Assembly: GCF_000003815.2 (NCBI RefSeq)
Contig: NC_049985.1
Location: 24,822,714-24,885,086, forward strand
Length of the DNA stretch: 62,373 nt
DNA from: Branchiostoma floridae
Taxonomy: Eukaryota > Chordata > Leptocardii > Amphioxiformes > Branchiostomatidae
Direction of reading: 5' to 3'
The position numbers and the translations under genes were made by a program. Shown piece by piece: positions 33,301 to 42,544 of the stretch (the stretch's first letter is position 1; each line of letters begins with the position of its first letter). The notes below the pieces were generated by a model. That model was not told where the DNA came from, ran no database searches, and saw only the letters and a program-made list of their open reading frames with translations.

Positions 33301-36300
33301 AAGGCAAGGGCAGTTACTGCACTTATTCAAGGTTGTCACAAGCATAACTAATCTTCATACAAGCAGACCTCTCCAAACAAACTGCACTACACTTTTAACT
33401 CTTTACCAAGATATGCTTATTAGCCGTTTTTAGCAAAGTGCATTTTTTTAAAAATCCGATTGGATATCATGGCTGAACTGCAATGACATTATCAGTACAA
33501 ATACATATAAAGTTATGCACATTGTATTCAGACAAAAAGGATCACATTCCGATTTTATACCTAGAGTTAATCAGGTAATACATTATATTGATGAACAAAG
33601 ATTATTAGCCACTGTATGTTTGCACGAAGTCTGTTTCATATATCTAAATGTTTTGTATGCTTTTTGTGTAAAAGGACTCAGCAATTGCAGTAATTATACG
33701 TCTGTTATAACCTTAAAGTTCCATTTATTTTTCACATAAACTAACAGATCTCGAGAACCTTATTATGCGCGGCACTGCGCACGTGATCCACTAAGTAGTA
33801 CGAAGTCTTTGCTGATTGGCTACCGAGACAATTCAATTAGCAGACCGTGAACCCGCCGCACCTGCCAGCTGCGTGTTCAAGGACCCTTTTGTCGGCTTTG
33901 TTTACCACAAATGGTGAGACGTAGGAACGCGTTGAGCGCCACTGAGAATACTGTAGTTGCAAGTTAGGAATTTACGTGTTTGCAAGCAAAAGTCAGTGAG
34001 ATTTCTGAAACAACAGCAGTTCCGTGATAAACGGAACCTTCTCAAAAATAATAATTCAACGCTAATACATGTCATTATTTTTTTTATGTGATCATGTGTA
34101 CATGTGGCAGCAAGGCGACCCGCGCGGCGGTTGATTAGCCACTACCAGACTTCCGCCTGGTTGAATAGAGGACTTTTGCCAAGTTCAAGGAATAAAAGCC
34201 TAGTATATAACCTTCTTGGTTGGAGTTAATTGGCCTATAAGTGTTGGCCGGCCTGGCAAATTGCAAGTCGCAAACTATAGTCCTCGGCCATGTGACGTTA
34301 ACTTATCTGGCGTGTTTTCTGTCTTTTCCTGACCAATTTCTTCTATTTTTTTGACGCGGAGCGGCTTTTAATTGTGGACAGTGTAACAGCGGGGCTCAAG
34401 CACCGCCAAATCGACCATGCCAAACAGCTCTGAGCTTTAACGTTAGGCGTTGTGGTTTTCGCACTGGGATTGCGATATTTTTTCTCTCTGTTGTTGATGA
34501 CCTGGTCTGTGGGGAATCCTGCACTTGAAATGAATCCTCTGGGCCGCCGACTCTCCTAGCATACTATTGGCTCTATTTGTCCACTTTCCACCAATAGAAC
34601 CCCCGATCCCCCGGAGCCCGGGAAAAGGCTACCCTTTGCCTGGAGGGTGGCCCTCCTGGTCTAAAAAGTGGCCAACGGAACCTTGGGCCTTCCGTCGCGG
34701 GTTTGGTGACCAATAAATTTTGGATTTGAAATGGGGTGACCAATAAGCCCCCGAGAAAACAAGGGCCCCTCCCCCCCGGGGCCATTAATTCCGCNNNNNN
34801 NNNNNNNNNNNNNNNNNNNNNNNNNNNNNNNNNNNNNNNNNNNNNNNNNNNNNNNNNNNNNNNNNNNNNNNNNNNNNNNNNNNNNNNNNNNNNNGTACCT
34901 GTATATGGATTGTTCTTAGCTACATCAAAATGTTACCACTCTTTAAAGTATAAATTTAAAGAAAAAATAGCAATGGTTCCTGAACAATTTTGATACGATC
35001 CATACATTCTAAATTCAGAGTGGTGCAGGTGAACTTTGTCTGGTGCAGGTAATTTTCAATGTTACCTGCACCGGTCGAGCCCTAGAATGTCAATCAAGCC
35101 TTGAAAGTTGATCTGTGTTGGTCAAAGTTATTCTGAATCAAGGTTGAACTGCTCACCAAGCAACATGTTCTATTTGCATAATGTGACATCACATAAGTGG
35201 TTGACTGCACATTCATTCACAAAGCCTGGAGTTCATCAGTAAAAAAATTTGGGTAAGTCCAATTTTTGTGTGTTAGTAATCACAGTAATCCAACTTTCTT
35301 TTAGTCGTTTTTTTCTTTCAAAACTACATTTGTAAGCCCGAGCCTAACCTCTGCTAGGAGAGTACTATTACTCAATTTTGGTAAAATAAAGCTTGTCAGA
35401 GGAAAGAATGACCATTTTCATAATCTTATGCAGATTCGAATCCGAGTCCTAAAAATTTACCCGCTCACTTCGTACTCTGCTTAATTGCACTCCCATTTCC
35501 ACTAAAAATTTTGTCTTTTGACTAACTCAGTCAATGAAATTTTGACTAACTCAGTCAATCAAAGGAGACAACTTTGAGTTGTCCAAAGTGAAGGATTGTT
35601 TTGAATAAGGAAAGCTCCTTATCATTCATGATTGATGCTGTCATCAATGAACATATCACAATGCTCCACCGGAGAGGGGGGGTGGAGACAGTCCTTTTTG
35701 TGTCCTAACTGATATGGTACCAAATTTGAGATTTGTAGGATCTATGAGAAGAGGCACCAGCGAATACTGGCCAGCAAGGCCAATTAAGCAGAGGTGAGCC
35801 CAGGGTTGTAGCCAGCACCTGTCCTTCCGTCCTTTGACAGAATTTTGCAGCTGGGGACGGAAAAATTTTTTGCCCATTCCGTCCTCTGTGAGCAGAATTT
35901 AACCCTCAAAATGCAGGAAATAGCGATTCAGGGGGTCTAGATTTCAAAATTTTTCCTTGGAGCAAGCCCCGAACCCCCCTTGGAACGCTGCTCAAAAGCC
36001 GTTCAAAATCGAGGGGACAGAAAATGATTTCTGGCTAGCTACAACCTAGCCTGGTTACCAAACCCCAGCCCGATCTCAATTATCTATCGTGCAGGGGTCT
36101 GGCCGGATGGGATAGGAACTCTTCCCAATTTTGCCCCTTATAGTGGGCAAAAAAACTCCACCAATAGAACAGCAGCAGGATCAGCAGGAGGTAATTACAC
36201 CCTACCATGATTGGTTAAAGACCCCCAACTGTACTTTTTGAATCCATAACAGTGACCACTAAGTACCTGATTTGCTACTGTGATAGCCTGCTGACCAACT

Positions 36301-39300
36301 GTGGTGTGTTGTAGCTGGCTACCTGTGGTGTGAGTGGTCATCAATCCTAGGTTCTCCACCCTCTGATCAAGGGCCTTCGAGCACCTTTCTACAGCCATCC
36401 TGCCAGACACCAACACGAAAGATATATTTTGAGGTTGGGGCATGGTATCCAGGCTAGCTACAACCCTGGATGAGCCTATGAGTATGACACGGAGTTACAT
36501 TTGTATCTCTACTCATGTCAGAATGATAATGAGTTACACACCTTGATGGCAACAGGAATGAGTCCCTCAAACTCATCGTGAAGCTGTGTGCCAGGTGACG
36601 GTTGGTCATGGACCTGTGCTGCAAAAGACTCTGACCTCTCAGTACCCTCTGGAGCAAACTGGGAACTCTCTTCTGTACTACTTGGATCTACAAAGAGGGA
36701 AATAATCATTAAATACATACAGTCAAACCTGTATTAGCGGCCACCTTTGTATAGCAGCCACTTGGCCATAGTGGCAACTTTTTGTCGGTTGGTTGGATTC
36801 GTAGTGATTAACTACGTAGAAATAGGCTTAGCGGCCACCTGTCCAACGCAGCCACGGCCACACGATTTCCGGTCCCGTTGATACAGAAACACTGCCTATT
36901 GCAACCATACTACAGCCTTATGTCACCCTGCACCGAGTTTGAAATTGTAGTTTGCGAGAATTTGGAGTTCCTGACAGGGTTATTTTGGTGGTAGCATAAG
37001 GTATGCATGCCTTGAGCATTAAAGTGCAAGTCTTTGTCAGTGAATTTACTGATCGAGACAATGTTACATGGTGAGAAAGATTAGTGGGAACTGAAATCAT
37101 GTGTTGTTTGCTCATGGTCAATTGATCAACATTTTCTCTATAGTTGCCACCTGTCTATAGTGGCCATATTTCTCCAATCCCTTGAGTGGCTGCTATAGAC
37201 AGGTTTGACTGTATGGCCATAAGCAACTGTACCCTCTCTATTTGGGTAAGCATGTGGTCAAGATGGCAAACTGTTTCCAAGGCCTAGTATACAGGCCTCC
37301 TACTTAACTCTAGAGCCACCGTACTGTCATTTTACCACAAACACCCTTCAGTTAGACTCTGACAGTGAGAAACAAAAGAGGGGTAAAATGGAAGATGCAG
37401 TAGAATTTCCTCGGAGGTATGTTTGCCCTCCCGGGCTTAAGACGAGGAGCTGGCCTGTATAGGCCCTGTCTGTCATCCAGACATGGCCTAGTAATACTAT
37501 AGCTGCCGAATCTCTTTCGTCTCTTATGGAGTTAAGCTAATAGAGACCTACAAGTATACATTCAGGGATTGAAATACTTTTTTTTTGCTACATGCAAAAT
37601 TGCAAGTTGGCAAAACATTTACGTGCAATTTGAAAAATTTACATGCAAAATAAGACTAGGCGGCGATCATGACGAGGATCACTAGCTTGAATCGGCGAAT
37701 TTTGATTACATCTAGTGAAGCTACCGGAGGAAGTTACCGGCAAAAACAAGGAAGGAAAAAGACAGACGTTCATATGTCGTTCTGTCTAAGACGAGGGTGT
37801 CTAATTCCTGCGAGTATTTTTTATGGCCAGGTATTTTCAACATGCAAGATTGCAAGATCAGAACATTTTTACGTGCAAATCTCGAAAATTGTGTGCAAAT
37901 TGCAAGTTAAGTACGTGTATTTCGAACCCTGACATTGATTGTGACAACCTGTAATACATGGCAAGCTCTCTGCAAATACATTGTATTTGTAGAGGACGAA
38001 AGAGACTCAGTAGCCATAACAGGTTGGGATGCCAGGCCATGTAAGGGGAACATCCGATCTGTATTTTCTGTTTCATCCTTGTAAAAGGACATCTAATATG
38101 GCAACTTCAAGGTTAAAATATGTAAATATAGCTCAGAGAAATGACTTACAAACAACTTGCATGAAGGACATTGATGATACATGTGTTCAAGGACTATTAC
38201 TAGTACCCAGTAATTAATTACATGCCAGTCAATGTGCTCTTATGGAAAACCAGCAGAGAAAGCCAGATTTCAAAAACACTGTGATTAGTATTAATCTCCA
38301 AGCAGATTTATTGGGGGCAAAGACAGTATCCAAGGGGCTAAACAGGGTCCAACTAGCCCAGAGGTCTGCATGCGGTCGGTTAGAAGAATGTCTATCAACA
38401 TCCATACACCTAGGGCTGGATACCTTTTAGCTTGATCAGGTTCGAGTCCAAGTCCGAGTCCAGAGGTTTAGGTTCAGGTCCGGACCTGAACCTGAACCTG
38501 ATCCTCTATAGTAGTTGTCGATATCTTACTTTGTAATCTTATATTATCATATAGTATCATATTCTTATATTAAATAGAGTTTATTAAACCAATTTTCAGA
38601 TTAGTGTACTTTTTATGCCTTTTTGTCAGTGACTACCAAGCAGAGAGGAGATTAAAAGCAGTTTTATATTTATTCAGAGAACATCCTACACGTAATTCAC
38701 TGCACACAAGGCTATAATGTTACATGCAAATCAAACAACGCCTCCTAGCGAGCAAGGTTAAACTGCACTCTCGCGAGACTTGAGGCGAGAACTCGCGTTG
38801 TTTTGTGTGAATCCAAGATGGCGGCCCGTTCGCCGAGCGCTAAAATTTCTTCCTGCAAGACCGCACAAATCGCCTCAAAGCTGGAAAAATGGATTGAATA
38901 CAAGTGTAGAAGAAGAAAGAAATGTTGTTTGTCCCATGGTAATTTTTTCTGGATGCGGATTCTTCATTTTGAGTGAAAATTTACCGGAAGAATTGAGGAA
39001 TTTTCCACTCGATTCCTCGTCGGTCGGCCTCATGCCATGGTAAAATTTGATGTTTTTTCGTAGCACATTGTCAATGTTGACCTAAAATTGAGCTGACAGG
39101 TACACAAAGGGACGAATAGGAATTTATTGTAGGCTAATTTAGTTTGATTCATGGCTATTTTGCCATTCCATGGCCGGAGTACTAGTAGCATTTCTAAGTA
39201 CAATAGATTTCTTGAAATTGTTCAGCCTTCCGGTCCAAAAAAACCGGTTCACGACTTTCGGTTTTTTGGACTCGGTTCTCGGATGTTGTACCGGTAAAAA

Positions 39301-41120
39301 CCGGTCCGGCCGAACCGGTATCCAGCCCTACATACACCCCATTCCAGTTGCAGCCATTTTGGATTTTCCAGGGTCATCTGAGGTCATTGCACCAAAATGA
39401 GGCTAGCCTGGTCTACTGTAAATGCAGAAATGTTTGCGGTGGATAAATGTTCGCGGTTTTCGCGGTGACCACTTCACCGCGAACTTAAATCCACCGCGAA
39501 CATTTTTCTATAATGGTATCAGACTGCATCCTACGGTGTTACCGCGAACTTAATTAATAAATCCACCGCGAAAAGTCCTTTTTCCCGCTACCGCGACATT
39601 AAATCCCTGCGAACTTAAATGCATTTACAGTATTTACTAAATCAAACTGTAGGGGCCTGTTGGATACTTTTTTAGCCCTAATGGATACTGTCTCAGCCCC
39701 CGACAGATCTGCTTGGAGATTAGATTAGAATGGGCATCATGCACACCTGTTGTCACACCATGCACTTGTTGCCGTGCCAACCTACTCCTCTCGATCTCCT
39801 CTTCCAGATCATCCAGCTCCTTGTCTTTACTCCCCAGCACGTCTCCGAACCCGGTCACCTCCCACGCCTCCGTAAAGTCTGGCGCCTCCACCTGGTTTCG
39901 TAAAAGGCAAATTACTGGGAGGGAAACATCCGGTATGTTCTCAAAAATGTTGCCTTTCTAGTTTATATTATAGATCTAATACATGTAATGTATTCACATT
40001 ATAAATATTGGATTCGGTACAAAATACTTAGGTTAGAATTATTCAACAGTTACAGTACTTATATCAGATTGTTACAAAGGCTTTGAAATGTTGGAACAAA
40101 AGGCAACAAACACCCAATATGGAATTGACTCCTAACTCCTGTCACACACAAATGACAAACTTTGACAAAAATTGTAACTCTTGTAACCAGTTCTTTTAGT
40201 TTACTGTATATTCTGGTTAACTAAAGATATGTAAGAACAATGATGAAAATCTTGTCAAGAAAGAAATACATTACCAGGAAGATATCTTCCATGATTTCAT
40301 CTCGCAGTTCTTCGTCTTTGATCATCTCTGGTCTCATGTAAGCCTTGTACACCTGAGCGATACATCCCGAACCAATCGGCCTTCTCATGTTCTCAAACTT
40401 CACGAAAATCTTCCTCCAGTTCTTCCCGAAGGCTCGCTGGAGTCTACGCTTGGTGAAGAACCACGAGTGAGGTTTTACGTGGACGTGGAGTCGCGAGAAC
40501 CTGTCGCAGAACTCGTCGGTGAAGAGATCGCGCCTGGTGCTAGCCCACTGTCCCATCTTTATGAAAGTGGGGCCTGCCGCCTCTATGGCATTCAGAAGGA
40601 GTTTCCACCACAAAGTTGTGAATCTCTGTGAGGTGTAAGTCAGAGGATAGACACAAAACAGTGGTCCAAACCTGTACAGCAGCCACAAGACTCTCAACGT
40701 GACCCGAAAGTATCTCCAAATCGTCAGCAGAAACTGTAGAACGAAGTTTCTCTTCTTCTTCACGTAAGTCCCGACTTTCGACTTCGGTGGATAAGTTATC
40801 AAAGGCTTGGTGTTGTCATCCGTAGTGACTGGATCTTTGGATCTACCAAATCTTTTGAACACGTTGGTGAAAATATTAGGTGGTGACAATGGAAAGATGG
40901 TGAACCCGTAGGAAAAACAGATAGCTCCTACGGGAAGTATGCCGTGGTTGTTGGCGGCGTCTTTTCTGCTTTTGCCGTTCCTGGACCAAACATGATACCT
41001 GTTTGGTGTCCTCCATTTGTTTACAAACAATCCCCTCGTGTGAACTGGAGTTCTGTAAATATTCGACAGTCTTGGCACACCTTGAGAGATACTCCTGCTC
41101 AGTAGAAGCAAGGAGGACAT
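27252..41120 (-). CDS. ADCK2: ADCK2, aarF/UbiB-family mitochondrial atypical kinase
   Basis: Ten minus-strand exons give a complete 692-residue protein: 41120-40275, 39891-39747, 36687-36542, 32872-32726, 32194-32066, 31549-31454, 30240-29989, 29103-28975, 28253-28200, 27386-27252. All junctions are GT/AG and the phases fit. ADCK2 belongs to the COQ8/UbiB family and is linked to coenzyme Q and mitochondrial metabolism. Seen here: a basic, acid-poor N terminus that suits import; the family KxGQ motif (KMGQ, residues 188-191); the catalytic Lys in VAIK (379); HGDLHPGN (511-518) with Asp 513; and DVG in place of DFG (561-563), as in human ADCK2 (DAG). Stretches such as ADLHPGNIL-, ILHHARA- and VLEGLGR-like segments agree with the human protein, which decides against ADCK1/5 or COQ8. 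The gap at 34795 falls in intron 3. Confidence 0.95.
28200..28253 (-). CDS. ADCK2: ADCK2 exon 9 (residues 631-648)
   Basis: An 18-codon exon encoding IQVGELLNKVFSLLIKHK. Acceptor taccccacag, donor GTGGGT. It is too short to notice without the flanking exons. Confidence 0.9.
28375..28699. mobile_element. CAGGG...CCCTG element with 5-bp target duplication
   Basis: Starts CAGGGCTTGAAATACTGG and ends AATTTCGAGCCCTG, with GTCAG at 28370-28374 and 28700-28704. The interior repeats GGTGCACCCAA in both orientations. It lies in ADCK2 intron 8. Confidence 0.75.
28975..29103 (-). CDS. ADCK2: ADCK2 exon 8 (residues 588-630)
   Basis: The exon encodes GEQVADLILHHARANECKDV and EMADLVQTARENTVTLGQ. Acceptor tgtccactag, donor GTGTGT, phase 0 both sides. 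Confidence 0.93.
29307..29934. mobile_element. CAGGG...CCCTG element containing a nested second element
   Basis: Outer ends are CAGGGCTCGAAATACC and GATTTTGAGCCCTG. Inside, about 29425-29705, lies another repeat bounded by TTATTTATGTCATACC and GGTATGACATAAA, related to 47635-48020. The outer flanks do not show a matching 5-bp duplication. Confidence 0.6.
29989..30240 (-). CDS. ADCK2: ADCK2 exon 7, catalytic loop and metal-binding motif (residues 504-587)
   Basis: The exon encodes IFVDNFVHGDLHPGNILV, MCDTVIVNVKPVENPIRLVL, LDVGIIAELDERD and FTAVVMGE. Catalytic Asp in HGD and metal-binding Asp in DVG are intact. Acceptor acactacag, donor GTGAGA. Confidence 0.95.
30360..31220. other. ADCK2 intron 6 body
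   Basis: The section 30520-30780 looks like an old dispersed repeat (TTTCAATTCAGACTGGAGAT, CTAGGTTTGTCTAACTTG), but I cannot classify it. No coding exon fits here. Confidence 0.35.
31222..31417. mobile_element. Foldback MITE in ADCK2 intron 6
   Basis: CATAATTCCACCAGATGTCA...GCCGCCACCTCAAAAA is mirrored by TTTTTTGAGGTGGCGG...ACCTGGTGGAATTATG. The arms are about 40 bases and the total is 196 bp. It ends 36 bp from the exon 6 donor. Confidence 0.75.
31454..31549 (-). CDS. ADCK2: ADCK2 exon 6 (residues 472-503)
   Basis: The exon encodes DGEPITNFMTDD...KLAEMGIEALLKM, leading into the catalytic loop. Acceptor ctttttttcag, donor GTACGT, phase 0 both sides. Confidence 0.9.
32066..32194 (-). CDS. 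ADCK2: ADCK2 exon 5 (residues 429-471)
   Basis: The exon encodes IDLRHEAANLERFKDYF and FPKPIRPYVRRDILVETFE. Acceptor tttttttcag, donor GTGCAA, phase 0 both sides. Confidence 0.93.
32340..32690 (+). repeat. Degenerate tandem repeat, about 50-60 bp units
   Basis: Repeated phrases AAGCTGGTRTGTTAYGCC, AAAGGCAGTTATACTGGC and TATACAGATA occur about six times in the intron just downstream of exon 4's donor (transcript sense). A single unit also appears at 16599-16665. The open frame across it is a by-product. Confidence 0.7.
32726..32872 (-). CDS. ADCK2: ADCK2 exon 4 (residues 380-428)
   Basis: The exon encodes VLHPGLYRTVKRDLSIM and VPGLKWLSLSEIVSEFGDLI, colinear with the human VLHPGL...PGIKWLSLPEIVEEF region. 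Acceptor ccttgccag, donor GTAAAC, phase 0 both sides. Confidence 0.93.
34560..34794. other. Probable low-quality sequence at gap edge
   Basis: The final 230 bases before the N run are unusually rich in C/G homopolymers (CCCCCGATCCCCCGG, CCCCCCCGGGG) compared with the surrounding AT-rich intron. I read this as read-end error rather than biology. Confidence 0.5.
34795..34894. other. Assembly gap, 100 N
   Basis: Exactly 100 N, a conventional unknown-length gap, inside ADCK2 intron 3. The sequence after it (34960-35085) is a half copy of the CAGGG...CCCTG family. Confidence 0.99.
35801..36047. mobile_element. CAGGGTTGTAGCCAGC-family MITE
   Basis: Starts CAGGGTTGTAGCCAGCACC and ends CTAGCTACAACCT, with the shared interior GCAGCTGGGGACGGAAAAA. 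No clear target duplication is visible. Confidence 0.65.
36542..36687 (-). CDS. ADCK2: ADCK2 exon 3 (residues 331-379)
   Basis: Acceptor cctctttgtag, donor GTGTGT, phase 1 in and phase 0 out. A low-complexity Ser/Glu linker is followed by EGLIPVAIK, which carries the catalytic lysine. Confidence 0.9.
36718..37213. mobile_element. TACAGTCAAACCTG TIR element, copy 1
   Basis: The ends TACAGTCAAACCTGTATTAG and ATAGACAGGTTTGACTGTA are inverted over about 25 bases, with GGCCAC/GTGGC motifs inside. TA flanks fit a TA-targeting superfamily. The interior is about 85% identical by eye to 44077-44548. It ends 30 bp upstream (transcript sense) of ADCK2 exon 3's acceptor. Confidence 0.8.
37563..37931. 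mobile_element. CAGGG...CCCTG element with 5-bp target duplication
   Basis: Starts CAGGGATTGAAATACTTT and ends TATTTCGAACCCTG, with ACATT on both sides (37558-37562 and 37932-37936). The interior has ACATGCAAAATTGCAAGTT and inverse relatives and does not resemble the ACCTGCACC or GGTGCACCC interiors of its relatives. Confidence 0.75.
38769..38824 (+). promoter_or_regulatory. Housekeeping-type core promoter motifs inside the hAT-like element
   Basis: The palindrome TCTCGCGAGA at 38769-38778 is a known chordate core-promoter element. AAGATGGCGGC at 38815-38825 matches a YY1-type downstream site that overlaps the initiating ATG. The local sequence is GC-richer than the surrounding intron. Confidence 0.5.
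38818..38976 (+). CDS. Possible N-terminal transposase exon, 52 codons
   Basis: ATG GCG GCC opens a frame MAARSPSAKISSCKTAQIAS then KLEKWIEYKCRRRKK, ending at TGA 38974. A GTAATT after CCATG could instead be a splice donor after codon 41. I do not recognise the protein. The basic C-terminal stretch and the setting in a TIR element with a promoter suggest the start of a transposase gene whose remainder is deleted. It could be chance. Confidence 0.3.
   Translation: MAARSPSAKISSCKTAQIASKLEKWIEYKCRRRKKCCLSHGNFFWMRILHFE
39414..39632. mobile_element. TACTGTAAATGCA MITE, copy 3
   Basis: The 219-bp element has ends TACTGTAAATGCAGAAATGT and ACTTAAATGCATTTACAGTA, with central CGCGGTTTTCGCGGTGACC. It lies 115 bp past the ADCK2 exon 2 donor. 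Confidence 0.88.
39747..39891 (-). CDS. ADCK2: ADCK2 exon 2 (residues 283-330)
   Basis: Acceptor cgaaaccag, donor GTGTGC, phase 0 in and phase 1 out. The exon encodes an acidic/charged linker (KDKELDDLEEEIERSRLARQ) in the poorly conserved insert between the KxGQ region and the VAIK strand. Confidence 0.85.
40275..41120 (-). CDS. ADCK2: ADCK2 exon 1 (residues 1-282)
   Basis: Starts at ATG 41120-41118 and ends ...MEDIFL before GTAATG. It holds the presequence, a hydrophobic stretch ILPVGAICFSYGFTIFPL (61-78) and AAGPTFIKMGQWASTRRDLF with the KxGQ motif. Confidence 0.93.
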
Positions 41121-42116
41121 GTTATTTTTTTAGAAAAGTCGAAGTTACACGAAGGCAAAATGTTTATGTGATCGTAACAAAAATATGGGAATCAGCTGAT
41201 CGTAAAAATCGCGACTTGAAGAAATGACGGTTGAGCTTTCTCCTGTTGCGTACCCAGAAGTTCTGGGTTCCATTCCGATTTCTGGAGCTTCGCGACGCCC
41301 AGAAACACTCACTTGATGGTCTAGGAGAACCAGAGAGGTCCTTGGTGAACAGAAACGGCGATGATCGTGAGTTGATCGCGTCTTCTTCTCGCTAACAGGT
41401 GCGGAAGAACTGGTCGGAAGCAGTTTCTGTTGTGTCCACTGACCTCATCATGGAAAATTACCGGCATCCCCCATGACGTCATTAGACCATTCCATTATCA
41501 AGAATGGTTCGGAAACAAAGATCACGACAAAAATATGACTGATATTATTTCATATTTTATAAATTCATACCTAAATGTCAGATGAATAGATGACTACCTA
41601 AAATATCAGCTTTATAGGGCTAAAATTGTAGGGTTAAAAAGAACAGCCTTATTTGGCATCACCCCTACATTAAAAGTGTTATAGTCTGAATTATCCCATC
41701 ATGCTCCACGCTTCAAAATGGCTGCGCCCATCAAAACAGACGACGGAAGGTGTTATTGTGCTATTTTCTCTTGTTTATAAGACTTCCGTGCCAGTCTGGA
41801 CGTTATACAGACAACGTAGAAGCTAAACGTGATGATCTAAGTCTGAATTTATCTTCTATTTCATGATTTATGGCTTTATTTCGTCATATGACTCGCCTGG
41901 ACGCTTGTGACAATCGCTAGTTCGTCGATCACGATATCAGCTGATGATAGGTCAACAAGTCATTGGAAGTCGATCATTCGTTTGTATACATCAGTGATGA
42001 ACGTCATCTTTCACATCGTGTGACGTTCTGTATGCTCCATGCCATATAAGCTAGGTGTAACGTTATGACAACATCTTATTCTTAGCAAGGGAGTAACGTT
42101 AACGCACATCGTAACG
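41121..42116. promoter_or_regulatory. Divergent ADCK2/MMAA promoter region
   Basis: The 996 bp lie between two start codons pointing apart. TGACGTCA (CRE) sits at 41474-41481 and AAAATGGCTGC (YY1-like) at 41715-41725. No MITE or other repeat from this window is recognisable in it, unlike all other non-coding stretches. Both products are mitochondrial, so co-regulation is plausible. Transcription start sites are unknown. Confidence 0.5.
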
Positions 42117-42544
42117 ATGAACCGTTGTATCATCAGTAGAAAACTTTACTCCTACGTTGCATCTCAATTTTTACGGATAGACAGACATAGAACGTCGGTG
42201 TTCTTCTGTACTCATCCTTGTCAACGTGTTGTTAGAGCAAGTGGCAGAACTATCTCAAACAGACTGCACAGATGGAATAGTGACCACTCACCAGCGCCTC
42301 CTGTTGGAAAAAGCAGGTACTGCACCCATCCAGCTGAGGCACCTGTTGTATCACCAAGTCTACAAGATCCCAAGGAAAACTTTTCCCAGCATCCAGCAGT
42401 ACAGAGACTCTTCAAAGGCCTGATAAAGGGACAGCGTGCAAGTCTGGCGGAGTCAATCACTCTTGTAGAGTCGGTTCACAGGAGAAAGCGAGCGGCGGCC
42501 GAGGCGTTGCTTCAGCTGGCTTTGGAACACCTGCAACAAAACAG
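42117..42544 (+). CDS. MMAA: MMAA exon 1, truncated by gap
   Basis: Begins at ATG 42117 with [20 protein letters not shown] and covers at least 142 codons, including [20 protein letters not shown]. The exon end lies at or inside the gap. The sequence after the gap is intronic. Confidence 0.9.

Larger units (their letters stand above)
38411..39330. mobile_element. hAT-like element carrying its own promoter
   Basis: The 920-bp element has ends TAGGGCTGGATACC and GGTATCCAGCCCTA and a perfect 8-bp duplication CATACACC at 38403-38410 and 39331-39338. It shares ends and GGTCCGGACC palindromes with 24538-25001 but holds about 450 bp of extra central sequence with a promoter-like block and a 52-codon ORF. 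It is probably an internally deleted autonomous element. Confidence 0.8.

Noticed and set aside
36918-37121. Conserved ORF inside both TACAGTCAAACC elements as a transposase
   Set aside because: Both copies share the frame only because they are the same repeat. The sequence shows no transposase motif and is under 70 codons.
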